Shown piece by piece: positions 6,806-10,803 of a stretch of DNA of 10,803 nucleotides (its first letter is position 1; each line of letters opens with the position of its first letter). The notes under the pieces are model-generated. The model did not search any database, was not told where the DNA came from, and saw only the letters and a program-made list of their open reading frames with translations. The position numbers and the translations under genes were made by a program. The DNA comes from Dietzia timorensis (lineage in GTDB: Bacteria; Actinomycetota; Actinomycetes; Mycobacteriales; Mycobacteriaceae), in contig NZ_DYXM01000170.1 of the NCBI RefSeq assembly GCF_020742175.1, positions 1-10,803 on the forward strand. The letters run 5' to 3'.

Positions 6806-6894
6806 CCCGCGAACAACCGTCACTCCTTGCCGCGCTCGCCCGCGCACGCCCCCGCGCCCACCCCGCGAACAACCGTCACTCCTTGCCGCGCTCG
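6806..6894. repeat. 33-bp direct repeat duplicating the 3' end of hspR
   Basis: Identical 33-bp copies lie at 6806-6838 and 6862-6894, 56 bp apart. The right copy contains the last codons and stop of hspR (ERGKE-stop) plus 14 bp after it; the left copy repeats all of this outside the gene. Shorter similarity at 6772-6782 (GCCGCGCTCGC) suggests a third, decayed unit. The pattern looks like a tandem duplication of the gene end followed by decay of the DNA between copies. Confidence 0.88.
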
Positions 6895-7334
6895 TTCCGC
6901 GGCCGCCACAGCACCACCTGCGTCGACCGGGGCACGTGGACGAGCTCGCCGCGCGCGCCCGAAGGCGCGGACAGGCCGGAACGACTCGTCGCGCGCTCGG
7001 CCCGTTGCGCCGCCTCGTACATCGAGCGCAGCTCTGAGCGCGCCTCGGACAACGCCGCGCGCGCCTCCTCCAGCTGCTCGCGCAGCTCGATGATCAGCTT
7101 GATCCCCGCGAGGTTGATGCCCTCGTCCTGGCTCAGCCGCTGAACCTCGCGGAGCAGCGCGACGTCGCGCAGCGTGTAGCGCCGCCCGCCGCCGCGCGTG
7201 CGCTCGGGGATCACCAGCCCGAGGCGGTCGTAGGTGCGGAGCGTCTGGGCATGCAACCCGGACAGCTCCGCCGCCACGGAGATGACGAGTACCGCCTCGT
7301 CAGGGCGCAGATCGTCGGGATTCGGGATACGCAT
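6876..7334 (-). CDS. hspR: HspR, MerR-family heat-shock repressor
   Basis: The 152-residue protein is the transcription repressor that closes the actinobacterial dnaK operon. It carries a MerR-type winged helix-turn-helix at about 15-85 with the HspR signature: SGLHAQTLRTYDRLGLVIP, RTRGGGRRYTLRDV and EGINLAGIK. A coiled-coil segment (about 78-115, rich in Glu, Arg and Ala) should mediate dimerisation, and a basic tail ends in VVLWRPRNERGKE. In Streptomyces and Mycobacterium, HspR binds HAIR-type inverted repeats (CTTGAGT-N7-ACTCAAG) upstream of dnaK, with DnaK as co-repressor. The dnaK promoter is outside the window and I see no HAIR site inside it. The ATG overlaps the dnaJ stop by one base (TAATG), implying translational coupling; an in-frame ATG 15 bases upstream lies inside dnaJ and is less likely. 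The 3' end is duplicated downstream. Confidence 0.95.
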   Translation of the reverse strand: MRIPNPDDLRPDEAVLVISVAAELSGLHAQTLRTYDRLGLVIPERTRGGGRRYTLRDVALLREVQRLSQDEGINLAGIKLIIELREQLEEARAALSEARSELRSMYEAAQRAERATSRSGLSAPSGARGELVHVPRSTQVVLWRPRNERGKE

Positions 7335-8533
7335 TACGCACCTTGCCACCCTGCACGCGGGTCGAAGCCGGAGGCGTCGAGCGCCTCGGCGTACGCGGCG
7401 AGCTGCTCGGACGCGGCACCGGCCGGAGGGGTCACCACGCGCAGCGTCGCGCGCAGCGCACCGGGGTTACCGCTCTGCGGGTTGATCCCCCGACCGCGCA
7501 CGCGCAGGACGTGCCCGTCGCGGGAGTTCTCCGGCACGCGCACCGTGACCCGCCCGTCGAGCGTCGGGATCGACACCTTCGTCCCGCGGACAAGCTCCGG
7601 GTATGACACCGGCAGCTCGAGCAGCAGGTCGTTGCCATCACGCGAGAACACCTTGTCCTCGCGCACGTGGACGGTGACGAACAGGTCGCCCGCCGGCGCC
7701 CCGCGGAAGCCGGCCTGCCCCTTGCCCTGCAGGCGGATGCGCTTGCCGTCCTCGATCCCCGCGGGGATCTTCACCGTGAAATGCCGGGTGCGCGTCGTCG
7801 TTCCCGCGCCGCGGCACTCGGGGCACGGGTCGTCGATAATCGACCCCGCGCCGCCACATTCCGGGCACGGCTCGGAGAAGCCGAACGGCCCCTGGCTGCG
7901 GTTCACGTAACCCGCACCCTGGCAGGATCCGCAGGTCCGCGGCGTCGTGCCGGGCTTGGCGCCGCTGCCGCTACACGTATTACAGGTTGACGGCGCAGTC
8001 ACCGCGATTTCCACCGGCTTCCCGAGCGCGGCGTCGCGGAAACCGACGGTCACCGACGTTTCGATGTTCTCCCCGCGGGCGCTGGCCTGCCGGCCACCTC
8101 CGCCCGCGCCTGCGCCGCGGTTGAACAGGCCGCCGAAGATATCGCCGAAACCGCCCGACTGCGCGCCGGCCGCTCCGCCGCCGAAGAGGTCCGAGATATC
8201 GAACTCCTCGGCACCAGCACCGGCACCGCCGCCCGAGCGACGGTAGCGACCACCGCCGAAGCCGCCTCCGCCGCCACCGAAACCTCCGTAGCCGCTCGCC
8301 GCAAGCTGACGGATCTCGTCGTATTCCTTGCGCTTGGATTCGTCTCCGACGACGTCATACGCCGTGGAGACCTTCTTGAACTTCTCCTCCGCGGCGGTAT
8401 CGCCCGGGTGCGAATCCGGGTGGGATTCGCGGGCAAGCTTACGGTAGGCCTTGCGAATGTCGTTCTGGCTGGCGTCCTTCGAGACGCCGAGGTCTGCGTA
8501 AAAATCTCTGTCTACCCAATCGCTCTGGCTCAT
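7334..8533 (-). CDS. dnaJ: DnaJ, Hsp40 co-chaperone
   Basis: This 399-residue type I J-protein delivers unfolded substrates to DnaK and stimulates its ATPase. The J domain (about 9-75) has the essential HPD at 38-40. A Gly/Phe-rich region follows (about 79-148, GYGGFGGGGGGFGGG), then four CxxCxGxG zinc motifs at 184-191, 201-208, 223-230 and 237-244, all intact, and C-terminal substrate-binding beta domains ending near 370. The ATG at 8533 is preceded by an excellent ribosome site, AAAGGAGG at 8540-8547, six bases away. It is the dnaJ of the dnaK operon (DnaJ1 type). The gene is 218 bp downstream of grpE, an unusually large gap for this operon, and overlaps hspR by one base. All functional residues are present; no oddity is seen in the protein itself. 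Confidence 0.97.
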   Translation of the reverse strand: MSQSDWVDRDFYADLGVSKDASQNDIRKAYRKLARESHPDSHPGDTAAEEKFKKVSTAYDVVGDESKRKEYDEIRQLAASGYGGFGGGGGGFGGGRYRRSGGGAGAGAEEFDISDLFGGGAAGAQSGGFGDIFGGLFNRGAGAGGGGRQASARGENIETSVTVGFRDAALGKPVEIAVTAPSTCNTCSGSGAKPGTTPRTCGSCQGAGYVNRSQGPFGFSEPCPECGGAGSIIDDPCPECRGAGTTTRTRHFTVKIPAGIEDGKRIRLQGKGQAGFRGAPAGDLFVTVHVREDKVFSRDGNDLLLELPVSYPELVRGTKVSIPTLDGRVTVRVPENSRDGHVLRVRGRGINPQSGNPGALRATLRVVTPPAGAASEQLAAYAEALDASGFDPRAGWQGA

Positions 8534-8602
8534 GTGGCGCCTCCTTTCAGGCCGTGCCGAGTGTTGTGCGCGTGCCTCGGGGCAACGCTGCTGGGTGCTG
8601 TA

Positions 8603-8638
8603 CTAATTTTCGTCTCTAACTCTAATTGTCTAACTAAC
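8603..8638 (-). promoter_or_regulatory. AT-rich TTAG-repeat segment upstream of dnaJ
   Basis: In otherwise GC-rich DNA this 36-bp stretch is AT-rich. On the minus strand it carries five TTAG words: GTTAGTTAGACAATTAGAG, then a further TTAGAG and ATTAGT. TTAGA(G/C) recurs three times within 20 bp. It lies between the grpE-dnaJ hairpin and the dnaJ ribosome site, where a promoter or operator for dnaJ-hspR would be expected. TAGAGT at 8619-8624 fits the loose TANNNT -10 pattern, but I see no matching -35. Confidence 0.4.
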
Positions 8639-8642
8639 CGAA

Positions 8643-8691
8643 GAGGTCCCGGCAGGAAAAGGGCCTGGGGCCGCTCCCCTGCCGGGACCTC
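8643..8691 (-). terminator. 14-bp perfect stem hairpin between grpE and dnaJ
   Basis: GAGGTCCCGGCAGG at 8643-8656 is the exact reverse complement of 8678-8691. The 21-nt loop can fold further (GGGG-CCGCT-CCCC). It begins about 60 bp past the grpE stop. There is no T-run after the stem on either strand, so it may be a U-less terminator, an attenuator, or an RNA-processing or stabilising structure that sets the ratio of dnaK-grpE to dnaJ-hspR message. Confidence 0.6.
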
Positions 8692-8751
8692 GTGTTCGTG
8701 TGCGGCGGGCGGTTCGCGCTCGGGCGAGCCGCGTCGCGTCGCGTCGGCGGA

Positions 8752-9401
8752 CTAGCTGCCGACGATCACCATCGCGTTGCGCAACGTGCGATCACCGACG
8801 CGGTAACCCTTGCGGTACACCGTGGCGACCTTGGGATCGCCGCCCTCGGACAAGTCCTGCACCGCCTCGTGGATGGAGGGGTCGAAGTCGTCGCCCTCGG
8901 CGCCGAACTCCTCGACGCCCTGAGCGGCGAGGACCGCGAAGAACTTGTCGTTGAACTTGCGCAGCGGGCTGCCCTCTTCGAGGTCGCCGTGCTGCTCGGC
9001 GAGGCCGAGCTCGTCGGCGATCTCCAGCAGCCCGGAGAGCACGGAGGCCTTCGCCCCCGCCACGGCCGACTGGCGTTCGCGGTCGACGCGGCGGCGGTAG
9101 TTCGCGTACTCCGCGGACACTCGCTTGAGGTCCTCGGTGAGCGCGGCCACCTCGTCGCGCGGCGCCTCGGCATTCTCGCTTCCGCCTTCCGCGGTGGCCT
9201 CGGCCTCGACGCCGGCGGCGGTCTCCGCCGTCATACCCTCTGTCGGTTCCGACGGGGCGACGTCGTGGTCGGCGGCCGCCGCGAAAGCGTCGGCGTCAGC
9301 GGCCGGCTGCGCGGCGTCGGCCTCTGTGGCCTGGGCCTGAGCCGTGGGGTCCACATCGTCCGCGGTGGACGACTCGGTTCCCGGCTGGCCCGGGCCCGCG
9401 G

Positions 9402-9405
<4 letters not shown>
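8752..9405 (-). CDS. grpE: GrpE, nucleotide exchange factor for DnaK
   Basis: The 217-residue protein releases ADP from DnaK and so drives the chaperone cycle. Residues 1-84 are a disordered Ala/Glu/Asp-rich leader, typical in length for actinobacterial GrpE. The long dimerisation helix runs from about 84 to 130 (RDEVAALTEDLKRVSAEYAN). The C-terminal beta domain holds the family signature FDPSIHEAV (174-182) and ends VYRKGYRVGDRTLRNAMVIV. The start is GTG at 9405, overlapping the dnaK stop by four bases (GTGA). AAGGAGA lies five or so bases upstream inside dnaK, so translation is coupled to dnaK. An internal ATG at codon 58 would remove most of the leader but lacks the coupling. The gene is followed by a hairpin and a long spacer before dnaJ. 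Confidence 0.96.

Positions 9406-10803
<1,398 letters not shown>

Larger units (their letters stand above)
6464..6875. other. 412-bp non-coding region between hspR and the rclA-like gene
   Basis: No convincing gene lies here. Nearest the rclA-like start is the -10 element, then a strand-biased GC-rich segment (6477-6590) with G runs and a 15-bp direct repeat (GGCCGGCGGCTGGGT at 6552-6566 and 6576-6590). Then come the 20-bp-period inverted-repeat array (6601-6770), a 20-nt alternating purine-pyrimidine tract (6787-6806) and the 33-bp direct repeat that runs into the end of hspR. Open frames across the array give only Gly/Val/Trp-rich or Pro/Thr/His-rich repeat peptides and are not credible genes. 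The region must contain the end of the chaperone operon transcript. Confidence 0.75.

Noticed and set aside
6464..6847. N-terminal extension of the RclA-like protein back to 6847
   Set aside because: The added residues come from the repeat array and GC-rich DNA (Pro/Thr/His and Arg-rich), there is no ribosome site, and family similarity starts right after the ATG at 6463.
6648..7037. Plus-strand frame giving a Gly/Trp/Val repeat peptide across the 20-bp array
   Set aside because: The pattern follows from the DNA repeat, the frame runs antisense into hspR, and no ribosome site precedes it.
7335..7349. HspR start five codons upstream (MARCVM)
   Set aside because: It would lie inside dnaJ, while the TAATG stop-start overlap and family length favour 7334.

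Overview
The window is high-GC actinobacterial DNA, most likely from the order Mycobacteriales (Corynebacterium/Dietzia/Gordonia/Rhodococcus type). The evidence is the dnaK-grpE-dnaJ-hspR chaperone order, the close match of the DnaK fragment to mycobacterial DnaK, GTG starts, purine-rich ribosome sites and strong third-position GC bias. The genus cannot be fixed from the sequence alone. I see no transposase, integrase, tRNA, rRNA or CRISPR array.

Layout from left to right. Positions 1-1910 (minus) hold the N-terminal 636 residues of a secreted ExeM/NucH-type nuclease: signal peptide, lamin-tail domain, acidic proline linker, OB-like domain and the start of an endonuclease/exonuclease/phosphatase domain. 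A 221-bp divergent spacer follows. Then a plus-strand pair: a proline-rich single-pass membrane protein (2132-2851) whose stop codon abuts the start of a globin-flavoreductase fusion (2852-4141). The fusion ends 3 bp from the end of a convergent nitrilase-superfamily amidase (4145-4978, minus). Upstream of the amidase lies an RclA-like flavin disulfide reductase (5069-6463, minus), which appears to be transcribed without a leader.

Positions 6464-6875 are non-coding and rich in structure: a 20-bp-period repeat array that folds into a nested inverted repeat centred near 6658, an alternating GC tract, and a 33-bp direct repeat that duplicates the 3' end of hspR. From 6876 to the right edge the minus strand carries the chaperone operon, transcribed dnaK (C-terminal 467 residues), grpE, dnaJ, hspR. 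dnaK/grpE overlap by 4 bp and dnaJ/hspR by 1 bp. Between grpE and dnaJ there is a 218-bp spacer with a 14-bp perfect-stem hairpin and an AT-rich TTAG-repeat segment, so dnaJ-hspR may be regulated partly on its own.

How the genes fit together: DnaK, DnaJ and GrpE form the Hsp70 machine, and HspR is the known repressor of this operon in actinobacteria with DnaK as co-repressor. The RclA-like reductase and the flavoglobin-like protein suggest a redox or oxidant stress theme next door, but this is inference. The least ordinary items are the globin-flavoreductase, which lacks the proximal heme histidine and the flavin-stacking tyrosine expected for its family, its partner membrane protein, and the inverted-repeat array.
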